Shown: positions 17,226 to 29,400 of the stretch, in pieces
Layout of the letters: every line of letters begins with the position of its first letter
Position numbering within the stretch: the first letter of the stretch is position 1
DNA from: Antennarius striatus
Lineage: Eukaryota; Chordata; Actinopteri; Lophiiformes; Antennariidae
Length of the DNA stretch: 64,000 nt
NCBI RefSeq assembly: GCF_040054535.1
Contig: NC_090785.1
Location: 6,879,501 to 6,943,500 of the forward strand
Reading direction: 5' to 3'
Made by a program: the position numbers and the translations under genes
Notes under the pieces: generated by a model
Database searches by the model: none
Told to the model about the DNA's origin: nothing
Seen by the model: the letters and a program-made list of their open reading frames with translations, nothing else

Positions 17226-17576
17226 GTGATTGTGTTTATTTTGCAAATGCTGCTGCATCTACCATTAAATGTCAATGTGCAATAATATCAGCATTTAAAG
17301 TATATTGCAATAGCAGTCAACTTGACTGTTAAAGTAATATGACTATAGCAACTTGGTCTTTTACAACATATTCACTCATAAAGAGACCAGAAGAAATTCT
17401 ATGAGCAGCACAGAATAAACTTTAATGTTTACATTTAATATTCTCACTCTTGCTTGTCGTCCTTACTTTTAAAACGTAATTTCTCTTGCACTGGACTGTG
17501 GGTATTATGCATATCAATATAATCAAACAAACAGAACATTTTACGTACATTAACGTTGTGTTTTTTCTCTGCAGAC

Positions 17577-19454
17577 ATGCCAAGTCTTAAGCTGATATCT
17601 GCAACTGACACACAGTACAGCACATCTGTGCTGAAGTCGATGAATGAGCAACGAAGCCATGGATTGTTTTGTGATGTCACCATTATCATACAGGACAGGA
17701 AATTCAGAGCTCACAAAACAGTTTTGTCTGCCTCCAGTGTATATTTCCACCAGCTCTTCAGTGTCGCTGGACAAGTGATCGAGTTAAACTTTATCAGAGC
17801 TGAAATCTTTGAGGAGATTCTCAATTATATCTACAGCTCCAAGATTTACCGCATCCGCTCCGACATGCTTGAGGAGCTCATTAGCGCTGGACAGATTCTG
17901 GGAGTCAAATTCATCGCAAACTTGCCAACAATATTGTCCCAAGTTAAGGGTCTGCCCGGATTATCTAAGGAAACAGAAAACAAAAGTGACGCACCTTCAG
18001 AATTTATGCCGATCATCACAGAGTCATTCTCAATATCTGCCGAGGAATTCAATCAGACAAGCAAAGGTTCGGATGATAATGAGGATTCTGACAGTGATGT
18101 TTTGTTTGTCTCAGAAACGGAAGCTCAAACCAAAACCAATCAGAAGGCTGGGTCTGGTGAAGTTGTTGATTTGGATTCAGCTGATTCAGAAAATATTGCT
18201 TCAAAACAAAATGAAGAATTAAATTCAGGCAGTTTAAAATCTGCTGAGAAAACCCAAACCCCATTAAGTCCTTCTGTGGCAACGCCCACCGTTGCTCCTT
18301 GTCCAAACCCCATTTTGCTCAACAACAGCCCCATGCGAAGTCCAGACAGCAGCTCAAATAACCCGTCTTCCCCTGCTAAAGTTTCCTCGGAAAGTACTTC
18401 CACACTTCCAGTCAAGGCAAGCCATTTCATTCCTGAGCCGCCAAGTGCCTCCCTGTGCTCTGAAAACACCGATATCTTAGGAGTCCACAAGAAGCAAATC
18501 TGTACCTCATCTCAGCAAGGGGATTCCAAAATCACACTTTTGGATTTGTCTGAAGGGCCAACAAATCAAATTAACATTCCCAAATCCCCCATAGCAACAA
18601 AAACGACAGTTACACTCAATACAGCCACAGAGATTGATTCAATTTCATCAGGCTGTAAGGTGTATGCCAACATTGGAGAAAACACATATGACATTGTCCC
18701 AATGAAAGAGGATCCAGGCGAAGGAGGCTCTAAGGTCAATCTTAAAGGGAAGAGGTCATTAATGGCAACACCTTTGAAACCCTTAGATAAAACAAATGCA
18801 ACACAAACAACCAGCCCAAACAAGAAGAAGTCAAAGACAGAGCTTGAGGATCACTATGAGCTGATAATGGATGGCAAGACTTTCTATGTGTGTATTGTCT
18901 GCAAGCGCCCCTATGTCTGTATAACGAGCCTCCGCCGCCACTTCAACACCCACTCGTGGGAAAAGAAGTACCCATGTCGCTACTGTAACAAGGTCTTTGC
19001 TCTGGCAGAGTACAGAACTAAACATGAAATCCACCACACAGGAGAGAGGAGGTACCAGTGCTTGATATGCAATGAAATGTTCCTGAATTACCAGGTCCTG
19101 TCCACCCACTGCAAGCAAGCTCACAACCAGGATCCCAGCGGGAGGAAGGAAAAAGATGACACCAACAACAACTTATACCGATTGCTGCCATTTAAATCAG
19201 TGCAGATGAAGCCTTACTCATGGACTACTGAGGGGCAGGGAGTCCCTGTTATATCTGAGGATGGCAGCGTGCATCACATAACCACTGCTGGAGAAGACAT
19301 CCACTCCTCTACCCAGACTAGGATGTTAGACTGGGATGACATCTTTGTTGACCCTAACGCCCACATGTCACATGACACGCGACCAAGGTCAACCATGAAC
19401 ACTTCTTCACAGGCAGCTTCAGAGTTTGACTTTGTTATACCAGAGACCTACTGA
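17577..19454 (+). CDS. zbtb33: Transcription factor Kaiso, BTB/POZ plus three C2H2 zinc fingers
   Basis: Kaiso is a nuclear factor that binds methyl-CpG pairs and the TCCTGCNA site, recruits NCoR-type co-repressors and interacts with p120-catenin. The coding part is one exon of 625 residues; human is 672. I chose the ATG at 17577, two bases after a CTGCAG acceptor; the upstream in-frame ATG at 17556 lies in the intron. The BTB domain covers about residues 5-122 (GLFCDVTIIIQDRKFRAHKT, SSVYFHQLFSVAGQV). A low-complexity Ser/Thr/Pro/acidic middle follows. Zinc fingers: C439/C442/H455/H459, C467/C470/H483/H487, C495/C498/H511/H516, the last followed by QDPSG as in human. The end EFDFVIPETY parallels EFEFIIPESY. 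No damage was seen. Confidence 0.97.
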   Translation: MPSLKLISATDTQYSTSVLKSMNEQRSHGLFCDVTIIIQDRKFRAHKTVLSASSVYFHQLFSVAGQVIELNFIRAEIFEEILNYIYSSKIYRIRSDMLEELISAGQILGVKFIANLPTILSQVKGLPGLSKETENKSDAPSEFMPIITESFSISAEEFNQTSKGSDDNEDSDSDVLFVSETEAQTKTNQKAGSGEVVDLDSADSENIASKQNEELNSGSLKSAEKTQTPLSPSVATPTVAPCPNPILLNNSPMRSPDSSSNNPSSPAKVSSESTSTLPVKASHFIPEPPSASLCSENTDILGVHKKQICTSSQQGDSKITLLDLSEGPTNQINIPKSPIATKTTVTLNTATEIDSISSGCKVYANIGENTYDIVPMKEDPGEGGSKVNLKGKRSLMATPLKPLDKTNATQTTSPNKKKSKTELEDHYELIMDGKTFYVCIVCKRPYVCITSLRRHFNTHSWEKKYPCRYCNKVFALAEYRTKHEIHHTGERRYQCLICNEMFLNYQVLSTHCKQAHNQDPSGRKEKDDTNNNLYRLLPFKSVQMKPYSWTTEGQGVPVISEDGSVHHITTAGEDIHSSTQTRMLDWDDIFVDPNAHMSHDTRPRSTMNTSSQAASEFDFVIPETY

Positions 19455-19498
19455 GCATCACTCCTAATTCCATCACCTGTGCCTTTTAAGTGCCCGAA

Positions 19499-20360
19499 TT
19501 AGGGTTGGGTACCAAACTCCACTCTGATTTTAAGGGTACAACATTAAATTATGTCGGGACTATGGAGTGCCAATTAGATAATCAAACTGCGCACAAATTT
19601 TAGTCTGAGAGCTGATCTGGGTGACGGAACTTAAATTATGATATTGTCACCATGCAAGTGTACATTTTTAAAAGCTCAGCGTTGAAGAGTTGAACTCTGT
19701 GCAACAGAATTTTAGATTAAGCATTGATGACTTTATTAAAACCATGTACTCAACCAGCTAATGTAAATTGTTGAAGGTAACTGGGCTTCTTTATGGTCTT
19801 AGATGATGATGAGTATTTCTACATTACCATTGCACACGTCATTTACGCAGAGCTCTTCACTGCATCCTAATTTACTCACTACCATTTATGTATTAAGTAT
19901 GCTAAAGTGGTATCCAAGAATTTTAATTATTCCAGAATGTGAAATGAAACAAAGTACATGAAATGCATAATAATTGTGGGGAAATACTCAAGTATGGAAG
20001 CACTGTGGTGGTCACAATATAAGTAGGTGATACTTGTGTTTCATCTTAGGATGGGACACTGAATGCCGGCATATGGGTCCCCATTAGTATTTGTTATGAA
20101 GATGTTGTCATACAGTTCAATACTCGCACAATAATTTTCTTCATTTTTGTACAGCTAGTCATAAATGTGCAGATTGAAGTAGTTTCTCGCATCACTTCTG
20201 AGATTTTCTCCTTGGATGTCATGACCTTGTCACAGCATATTACGTAGGTATACATTTCTGTATACCTACGTAAAGTAACAGAAAAGAGTATTGGTACCAG
20301 TAAGGAACTGTCATAACAACAACCGTCATCACTTTGAAAGTGGATGGTACCCAACCCTAA
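19499..20360. mobile_element. Candidate MITE with 16-bp terminal inverted repeats
   Basis: TTAGGGTTGGGTACCA at 19499-19514 is exactly inverted at 20345-20360. The match continues imperfectly inward (TCCACT blocks on both sides). The 862-bp interior has no transposase. Similar GGGTACC-type ends occur in teleost nonautonomous DNA elements, but I cannot name the family. No clear target duplication was found beyond TTA/TAA at the tips. It lies 45 bp after the ZBTB33 stop codon, so it is probably part of that 3' UTR. Confidence 0.55.
20240..20273. repeat. Perfect 15-bp hairpin
   Basis: TTACGTAGGTATACA and its exact inverted copy TGTATACCTACGTAA are separated by four bases (TTTC). It lies inside the candidate MITE and so probably in the ZBTB33 3' UTR. 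Confidence 0.85.
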
Positions 20361-22159
20361 CTCCAACCATTTCCTGCTTGGTTTCATTGCAACAGTGTAC
20401 TTCTGCAAAGCTTGATTTTAGTTTGAGGTGCAGTCAAATTAACCAGTTAAACATATTTAATCACTTAAATACATATTGCGTCTAATATGACAAAGATGGT
20501 GATAATGCATGCCAGAATAATTTTGGAACCACGATGGGAAAAGTTGAATTTGGATTAGTGTTATCAGCTGGAACCAGCTGGAGGTGGCAGGAAAACGGGA
20601 AGCAGATGTTTAAATATGTTGTGTTGGCCTCGTTGAAAGGGATAGGGAGTAAACGGTTGCAGGACAGAAATATAATGTGACCATACCTTGATTAGTGTTA
20701 CTCTGCATGAGTAACAGCCATGCAACTTGGCACTTATTGGTTAAAACATCTTACATGCATTAAAATCCCAGAGAAAAAATAAATTATGTGGATGGGTTGT
20801 ATTCACAAATGATTAAAGAAAAAACATCCCAGAAGATGGGGGAGGGGGAAGGATGGAGGATTTGGGCGGAAATTATAAAGTATTGACTAAAAGCAGTAAT
20901 GGAAGGGATTGAAAACTAAAACACGAGTGCAATGTGAACATGCCTCAGCAACAAAATTGTCCCATCAATACCCTAACTGGCCATGAGTGACACTGCACAC
21001 CACATCAAATAAAATGAGACAGGGGTGACCTTAAAAATGTGAAGGCTCTGTTGAAGATTGTGTGACTAGGATGTTGTCCGAGGGGGTTGGTGGGGAGGGG
21101 GTGAAAGACATGAGTTTTGTGATCTGATCATTCCATATTTCACTTTGTGACTTTTGAACTTCATTCTAGTACAAGAGAATGTTAAATTATGATTGAAAAT
21201 ATATTTTCGCGTTTTGTGATTGTTGATCCCACATGTGGATGTTGTGACATGGAAGCTATGTGATGATATGTTTCAGTGGTTGGAAGAACAACAGTTTTTT
21301 TTCTGTCCATCAAATGCTTGTTTTCTTTTGATACACATGTATAACTTTATTTCCTATGGTTGCCATGTTATTTGTTGTATTAAATGTTATTTTGCTGCCA
21401 TAATCTGACAGCTGCGTAGTGGAAGATAGAGATTTGGCAAACAGATGTGATGGTAGCATTGGTATAAGTTGAGGGGTTTATCAGGTCCTACATATAGCAC
21501 TTAGAGTTGGGTCTGTGTAATATCTTTACTTTTTCACTTTATTTCCTCCATGTCAATGTAGTGGTTGGTCAGTAAGAATTTTTTAAAAATGTAGTGCTAA
21601 CTTGGAAAGCTATGTCATTCAATAAAACCATGCAGGCTTAAGATTAATAGTGGTGTGTGTTATGTTCAGTGTATATTAATTTAATCTGTTTTTGAAGTAT
21701 GGCAAATAATTTTTTAATTTAGGTTTCTATTTGTAGATAAAATTAAATAACTCTGTATTTTCTGTCTGGTAGGATTACTGTAAGACCAATAAATTATTCT
21801 ATTACAATGAGTTTAATTGTCTTACAGTATCACGTGCTGTTTCAGCAAAGGGTATATTAAAAATGGTCACAAAAAAGTTAAATATTTGTACCAACTAAAG
21901 TCAGTTTAACCTTATGTATAAATGTGTACTGGTGACCATAATAATGGTAATGTTACACAAGGGTAGTCTACAGCCATGCTGGCCGTGGTGCTGTGTATGT
22001 TGTGTTAACATGCTAACAATTTAGAATCATGGCTAATTACCTAATTTTTACGTGCTGTATGCAATCATACAAAACCTAAGTTTATTGAACTTAAAAATTA
22101 CAAAAATGTTATATGTAAAGTTAAATGATTATTAGGTTCAAACAATTTTATCCTTACAG

Positions 22160-22252
22160 GAGATATGCAAATAGCACCAAACATCAATGTAATCCATCCA
22201 GAGGATGAGGAAAAAGGAGGAGGCAAACAAGAAAAGTCCCAGAATGGAAGAG
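22160..22252 (+). other. Candidate orphan exon, 93 bp
   Basis: A good acceptor (TTTATCCTTACAG) and donor (AGAG before GTCAGTAA) bracket 93 bp that are open in one frame. The frame begins DMQIAPNINVIHPEDEE and continues lysine/glycine-rich to SQNGR. Both ends are phase 1. I do not recognise the peptide. It could be an alternative 3' exon of ZBTB33, part of an unannotated gene, or chance. Confidence 0.3.
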
Positions 22253-23426
22253 GTCAGTAAGTTGAAGGGATCAGAAATGTCACAACCAAATTTATTGACC
22301 TGAATGTCTGAGATATTTCCTTCTCGATCCAGACAGTGAAATGGGTGTCACTACTATTTTTATAAAAACACACTGAATGACAAAACATCTTTAATGGTGA
22401 GATAAAAGGAACTGACAATCAGCCCCTGAGAATATATTATTTAAAATACAAAAGCAGTGATTAAAGCTAATGGTGGGCTACGTTCATGCTCTTTCTTTGT
22501 GAGCAACAGTTTCTTTTTGCTTTACTTTTCATGACATCCTGTCAGTGAATCCAGCACTGACTGTTTGCTACGCATTACTGATGTTGTGGAAGCACATTTC
22601 AGCATACAGGTGTGATATAACTGGTGGAAATACAATAAATAGTGACTGGAAGGTAACTACTAATCATCTCATCTTGAATACAGCAGAATATGTTGTTTTT
22701 CCATAAACAAAGCTCTGAATTGTTCACCATACACTGAAAATAAATAAAGGAATCAGACATCAATCATTTGTATACCAAATGTTTACATGCTGCTGGAGCA
22801 TCTGCATGTCACACTGCTGCACACACATTATGAGCATGTCACACCACCGTTGCTGCTAACCATTCCTCTAGTATTGTACAGCTGCACTACTGATAGCTAA
22901 ATAATTGTCTGACTGGATTTACAACTGTACCCTGTGCAATTTTCTAGCTGCTCCGATTTGGAATAGACGTTAAAGCTTTCACCTAACTGCATTAATCTCA
23001 CAGAAGGCTTGTGGCTGTGGCGTGATCCAACAGCCAGGGTGTGTAGTTCAGGTTCCACTCAAGCAGAACGCATTAACAATCTGTACTAAAGAGAGATGAA
23101 CCTGAAACATGAGAAAGTTTTTATTCCTGGCCAGAGTGAGTCCAGATGATGCAGCACAGGATGTCTGTTTGCATTAAGGCAGTTGCATGTGTAAACAGCC
23201 CTGGAGTTGTCGTCTCTCTTGCTGTGCATGCACACAAAGACACACACAGTGCACACATGAGTGTGACTGGAGCACAGGAAATACATCCTCCTTTGAACTC
23301 AAAAGTGTTGGCGTGCTCCGTGGGAGATCCTGTTCCTCACTACCATAGCTCCAGAAAAGTTTTCATGAGGCCATGAGGACTTAAACACTCTCAGTCCGCA
23401 TCTGTCAACACCTTCCAGGTGTCGTG
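22253..23426. other. TMEM255A 3' flank and probable 3' UTR
   Basis: Noncoding, AT-rich sequence follows the TMEM255A stop codon on the minus strand. No repeat or ORF is recognised. Confidence 0.4.
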
Positions 23427-26400
23427 TCACGGGCTGTACGGTGGGGGTTTCTCGTCAGGATGATCGTGAGGAGGGGAGTAGCGTGGAGGGATCATCGTGG
23501 GCCACAGGTGACTGGCTCCAGACTGGGAGTCGTCAGACAGACCAGAAGAGTCAGGGAACAAGTATGAACCCTGCTGGAAAGGAAACGGTTTTATTATAAT
23601 GACATGGAAAATTTAATGACATTATAATGACATAAGTACTTGGTTTCAGAAGAAAAAGGACTCATTTTACTCATTTGGTAAAACACAAGACAAAAACACA
23701 AATACATATTAAAATTAAAAAAACAATGCACAATTAAAATGCATATTAAATTCTAGGTTTATTTTAATTTTAATGTGATTATATATTTAATATGTGAAAA
23801 TATAGATAATTATATAATTCTATACTTAGAATTGTGGTACAGTATTGAATAAGTTTAAATACGTATGTCAGTAAGTTATTCAGGATATATTAGTTATGGT
23901 TTGCCATAACTAATATTATTCAACTTATTATTATTATTTATATATTATTTATTATTATTTTAGGTTAGTCAGAAATGACAGCTGACCACAAGAATTTAAT
24001 GCCAACAGAACTTTAATGAAATGGTTCAACCTTACCAGACATGACTTATGAAACAGCATCCAACAGTAGTCTGTACCTGCTGGTCGTAGGCAGTGTAAGG
24101 TGGCAGACAGGGGGCGGTGTTGTAGTAGGAGTTTAAGGAGGTTGTGGGTGGGGGAGGCTCACAGGAGACTGGAGCTGTGATGGCCTCCGGCTCGGATGCA
24201 CTCTCTGAGGCAGCAGAGGGGGTCTGACAAGGACATGGAGAATATTGATCTGTTGATTCATTGATTCAAACACCAGATAATTACATAGAAAAAAACCAAC
24301 AAATTTATATAGTCTCATCTTTCATTCAAATCATTCCACCTACCATGTCTTTAAACCCCCCCAGCACTGCAGCAGTAATGATCCCCAGAAAGAGGGCCAC
24401 AATGTTGAGGATGGTAGCGGACCATAGCAGGTGATAGAGGTGCACTACGTCCTGGCAGCTCTTCACATCTGTGTATTCGTGGTAGCCTCCGATCACCTCT
24501 ACACGACTAAGCCAGAGGGCAGGACAGGGGTGAGGGGGGCACAATGAAGTCACAAAAGTCACTCACAAAGATGTTTCTCATGCTCACTAACAGACTTTGT
24601 GCATTTGTAATGAGGACATGGTGAGAAACATGCAAAGGAAGGGAATGTACCCTAAAAAGACAAGCAGCAATCAAACAGAACTTATTGAAAAAAACGAACA
24701 AAAAAACACACAAAAGACAATGTATTTATCGTCAATGGCCAATATGGTTCTAGAAAAGGGGGACCTACTTCCAAATCATGGATGATTTCCTAAACTTTTT
24801 CAAAACATCTTTATTCTGAAGTCCCATAAGAGGATGTTCTCTGAAACAAAGGTTACAGGAAATAAAACATTCTTCTAAAACAATCAATGCAGTTGTAGTT
24901 GAGCAAAAAAACGGAAAAGTCTCCTATTAAAAAAAAAAAAGACACAAAGTTAAAAAATGTAACCAACAAAAGCAACATGGCCAAGCAAGTAGCCACTGAT
25001 TCAGAAGTTAAGACGAGGTGCTTGAACGCTCAGCGTACTCACTTCCCACAGTTGTAGAGGTCGCAGCAGTAACACGTGTTGCTCTTCACACGCAAGTTGC
25101 AGGATGTCCGCGAAGACGTCTGACAGGGAACCTAAAAGAAAAATGTTATCATTTCAGAACGAAGTCTGGCTCTGCATAATGTCTGTTATTTAGTTCAGAA
25201 TGAATGACAGGTCAAACACTTCACACCTGAGTTCGACATCATAACACATTAGTCAACAGAAAGTGAAATGTGCGATTCTTACGTTGCGATCAGATGCAGT
25301 TTCGCTTGAGTGAAACTCACAGCGACCAGCGTAGAGAGGCCTGAGGTCCTGAAACACAATGTATATATTAACAACATACACATGCAGAAAAAACAAACTG
25401 ACCCAAACTGAATTCCACTGATTACACTGATTAGGAAGGCAATAATAGAAGTCACATAAGATTCAAATTTTTGATTTGGGAGGAAAATAATCTTAATTTT
25501 GTAATGTCCTTATTAAATACTGAATAGCATAAATAATGAATAGCATACATTCGATGGACACAGGCAGATAATTGCTGTTGCACACTATGACAGTTTGTAC
25601 AGTAAAAAAAAAGTTGGTGTACAATTTTTTTTTAAAGTAGATATTTAGTGAGCAGCATCACTAAATTATGTTGCATTTCCGAAATTCTCTTTTAACCATT
25701 CTTTGTCATGTACAAAAAATGTCCCTTTGCTCTAAATCCCTCAGCCAATAAAATGTTAATGGGGCTAATCTCCCCTTTCACCTAGCCATAACTTATGTTG
25801 ACATGATTGTTTTAAGAGTCCATCAGTGGTTATTTATTGTTTTATGTACTACGTATAATGGAGAATTATACCCCTGCACCTCAAAATATATTTGTCTCAC
25901 CGAGGACTTTGCAGCAGCTGCTACAATCTGCAATATGTAAGCAATGCTCCTGCACCAGGGCATACATTTTAGTATACATCTTATGCATATAGATTGCATT
26001 AAGCTTTCATGAGGATGGCATTGATTAATACACTCACTTTAATTCAAGACATAAGTGTTATCCACATTCATAATTTATGATATTAGTTAAATAAGTAGAA
26101 GCTTACTTACAATGTGCCTCGCGGCAAAGACTCCATCAACAATAGCACAGCAGAAGGCCGCCACCACTCCAAAACTGATGAAGACAATCGACGCCACTAA
26201 CTGTGAAGGGAGAATGAAGCTTCATCATTCTTCACAAATGATTGCCTACAAACATGCATTATTATATCCCGCTTCAAAGCGGTGATGTAATAATGCAATT
26301 ATAATACATCACCGCTTTGAAGCAGGATGGAATTAAAATAAGCACCAATTATTTTTTTTTTTGTCATATAGTCCTTGCAGCGCTAAATACAAATGTAATA

Positions 26401-29400
26401 ACACAAAGGTTGTGGCCTTCTCATACCTCAAACCAAAAGAAATATTAATAAAATCTAAATGCTATGTAACTGCTTTTTATGGCAAACAACAGATCAGTCA
26501 CTGCATGACTGTACATTTCATGGTTCACTTAGTTTTAACTGCCTGAAAATCCAGGCATCCAAGCTCGACGGAACTATGGGAAAAAGGTGTCACAGTACAC
26601 ACTTAATATTCATTCCAGAATGGCACGTCCCACCTGCTCCTCTCATCTGCAGTTTCCTTCCAAACATACCAGTTCAGACATATGTGCTCCTCCACTTACA
26701 CCCTATTTCTATTCCTGGTTGAATCTCCCCTGCAGGCCGGGATACAAGCTCACAAACCTGAGATCCCTCAGTCTGGGTTATAGCTGCTGTGTTTACTATT
26801 AACAACCTAATCAACTTGTCGTGAGGTAACTGGGTCTGATTCGCAGTCTGATGGTAGCACTCTGAGACTGTAGAGACAAGGAGACATCAAGCAGTGAAAG
26901 TGATCTCAATGCACAGAGGTAATATCAACACACTTACCATCTGCCTCTTGTTCTCTATCAAATGAGCGCCTATAATTCCCAGAAAAGAGCCAAACCCCAG
27001 CTGAAAAGACAGAAAATAGATGTTAGGACACTTAGATAATTTGACTTCACTTTCATAGATGCCCAAATAAAATGCGTAATAATTCACTTTAATTGGAGGA
27101 TTTGTGTGATACCCTCAGCCCTAAGTCGGTATTCAACGTTCATTTCTTCTTTGTAAAATTCAAACTATTTGAGGATGCTTCTAAAGAAGCATCTTTAGAA
27201 TTGTAGCTAACGTTTTGTGGCTGCTTCTCTGGCAGCCCAGGAATGTTGAAAGCAGAGCACTCTGAAGAAAACACATTTATGGGCTGAGACACTTTACCTC
27301 ACTCAGCCTCTAATGACACTGTTACTGAATAATGAATGTGTACAAAATTCCCCACTCAGAGACTTTCACTAATTATCGTCTTTTCAGCCCAGAAATGGAA
27401 AGAACTCACTGCAAACAGCCACATCTCTCTTCTTATGGAGTCTAATAGTGAGTGGGTTTGCTACGATGCTTCTGCTGCTGGTGCAACCTGATGCGACGGT
27501 GCACTCACAATCACTCCTGGATAGTAGCCGCCCACCGTGATGTTCTGCGTCCTGGTCGTCGCTGCCAGGCCAAAGATGAGGATGAGGACAGATACAATGA
27601 GCAGCATCACCGTCACTATTATGGATTTTCTTTTCCTCTTCTCAAAAGAGCCTGCAAGGCAATAAATGAATCAGCAGCGGGACGTGAAATTAGAACATGA
27701 GACCGTGATTTGAATTCACTACGAGCAATGACGTTAAGTAAAGTAGTTAAAGAGACTTGTGACCAGACTGGAATGTCCGCATAATACTTTAGAAGTCCTT
27801 TTTGGACTGCAATAAGTAGCTACAAATGAATCATTCAAAGAAACCAACTTTAAACTGCAACACCCAGCACCCTATCAATGAATTTAAGGCCATTTTGTAC
27901 AGCGATGGATCTTGGGCCAACAAATGACTAATTGAATTTAGAAGAGGATCTGGGTGTGGATACAGATTATGGATCACGGGCCTTTTTTAACATTTCAGTG
28001 TCACGAATATAATAGTGTAATAAATCTGTCAAAATCCAGACACCCTGCCATAGACAGCTCATTGTGAACTGGGTGGAGTGAAAACAACAGTTGACGATCT
28101 CCTCACAAGGGGACCCAGGCAAACTCACCAGAGGAGGTCTGCTGGTAAACACTTGTTAAACACTTCTTCTTAGAGATATTCATCATATAATACAAATAAA
28201 ACCGCCTTAAGTCAGAGCAGAGAGACGTTCCTTCATGAGCTCCTCGCTGTTAAACAGTCTTGAAATATTTGTAAAAATTTGCGTGATTACAATGCGATGA
28301 TATCATTCTTTCTTAGGGAACATCTTGATTTTGGTTCCAAATTGTAGATTTATTGTTCTCGTGCTACTAAATTCTGATTGTCAAGCATCAGCAAATTAAA
28401 GAAAAAGTCTCTGTCTAATCACATCACTATAGTTCTTGTCTCCACAGCACACATTCATTATTATAAAACCACAACTTAGGGATTTTATGACTTGTTTTTT
28501 TCTGTGTTATCTGGTTGTCGATAAAAGCAATAAACATTGTGAGGCTAAAGGGGTGAGTTTGTTGAGTGAATACTTTTCGAAGCTGGGAGTTCTATGTGAA
28601 AACAGGGAAGAGTAAATATTCAAGTGTATCCATCCATTCATTTGTCAACCTTCCAGGGTCACAGCAGGACTGGGTCATGGTGGGACTGGAGGTTGCCCCA
28701 GTTTAGCGACAGGCAGGGGAATCACTTGACAGGTTTCCAATTCATCACATCCACAACACGTAAATCACATCGTACTACGGACCCAACTGAACCAAATCTG
28801 CTTCTTCGGCTCTTATGTGACAAAGGTCTATATTTTCATCACAGTGCATGTGAACAGCACCGATCTGACTGTTTCAATTCTGATTTGAACCATTTTTAAA
28901 TGGTGTCTTAAATGAGTATCTGATTCCTTTTGATGTGGTGGCAGTGTGAACGGTCTCACTGAGCATGCTCACATCTCTGTTACATCATCGGTATTGGTGG
29001 ACAAAGCCAAATATGGAGGATCACAACAACAACAACTATGAGGATAGGGACTTAATAAGACTGTTCCTTTTTACATGCTCGCCCTTAATCTAGAAACACT
29101 GCACTACTGTGTGCACAAATAAATCAAGAAATAAATGCCTGCACCACTCCTTTATTTATGATGACACCAAATCGAATTTGGTGTTGTTCAGCTTTTTTTT
29201 TTTGGATGCTGGTTCTGGTACACAACTGATCACGCTGATCAGATCCCTCAGATGTCACATGCAAAGATGTACGAGGAAATTTATGAGAGCTATGAAAAGA
29301 GACGACAACGCGATGGGGGGGGGGGGGGTCCACGTGGAAAGGATCAGATCGATGAACCCAATGCTCCACTACGGAACCCATATTCAAGCACAGTCCAGAT

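Larger units (their letters stand above)
13570..17576. other. NKAP/ZBTB33 divergent interval with 5' UTR and microsatellites
   Basis: About 4 kb separates the two start codons. An ETS-like CAGGAAGTTCC lies near 13700, upstream of NKAP. Three microsatellites follow (13821-13947, 14026-14085, 15206-15318). A probable ZBTB33 noncoding first exon ends at 15867 (GGGTTGCAG before GTAAAC), in a GTTAGC-rich, CpG-containing region at about 15700-16200. Fragments of dispersed repeats lie at 15110-15205, 16745-16830 and 17085-17225. No other coding sequence is recognised. Confidence 0.5.
19455..22159. other. ZBTB33 3' UTR and downstream noncoding DNA
   Basis: This AT-rich stretch follows the Kaiso stop codon. 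It begins with the inverted-repeat element at 19499-20360. Possible poly(A) signals for a long 3' UTR are AATAAA at 21621-21626 and CCAATAAATT near 21786. No ORF is recognised. Confidence 0.45.

Noticed and set aside
17556-17576. Upstream ATG for ZBTB33
   Set aside because: It lies before the CTGCAG acceptor, inside the intron. The ATG at 17577 aligns with the family start.
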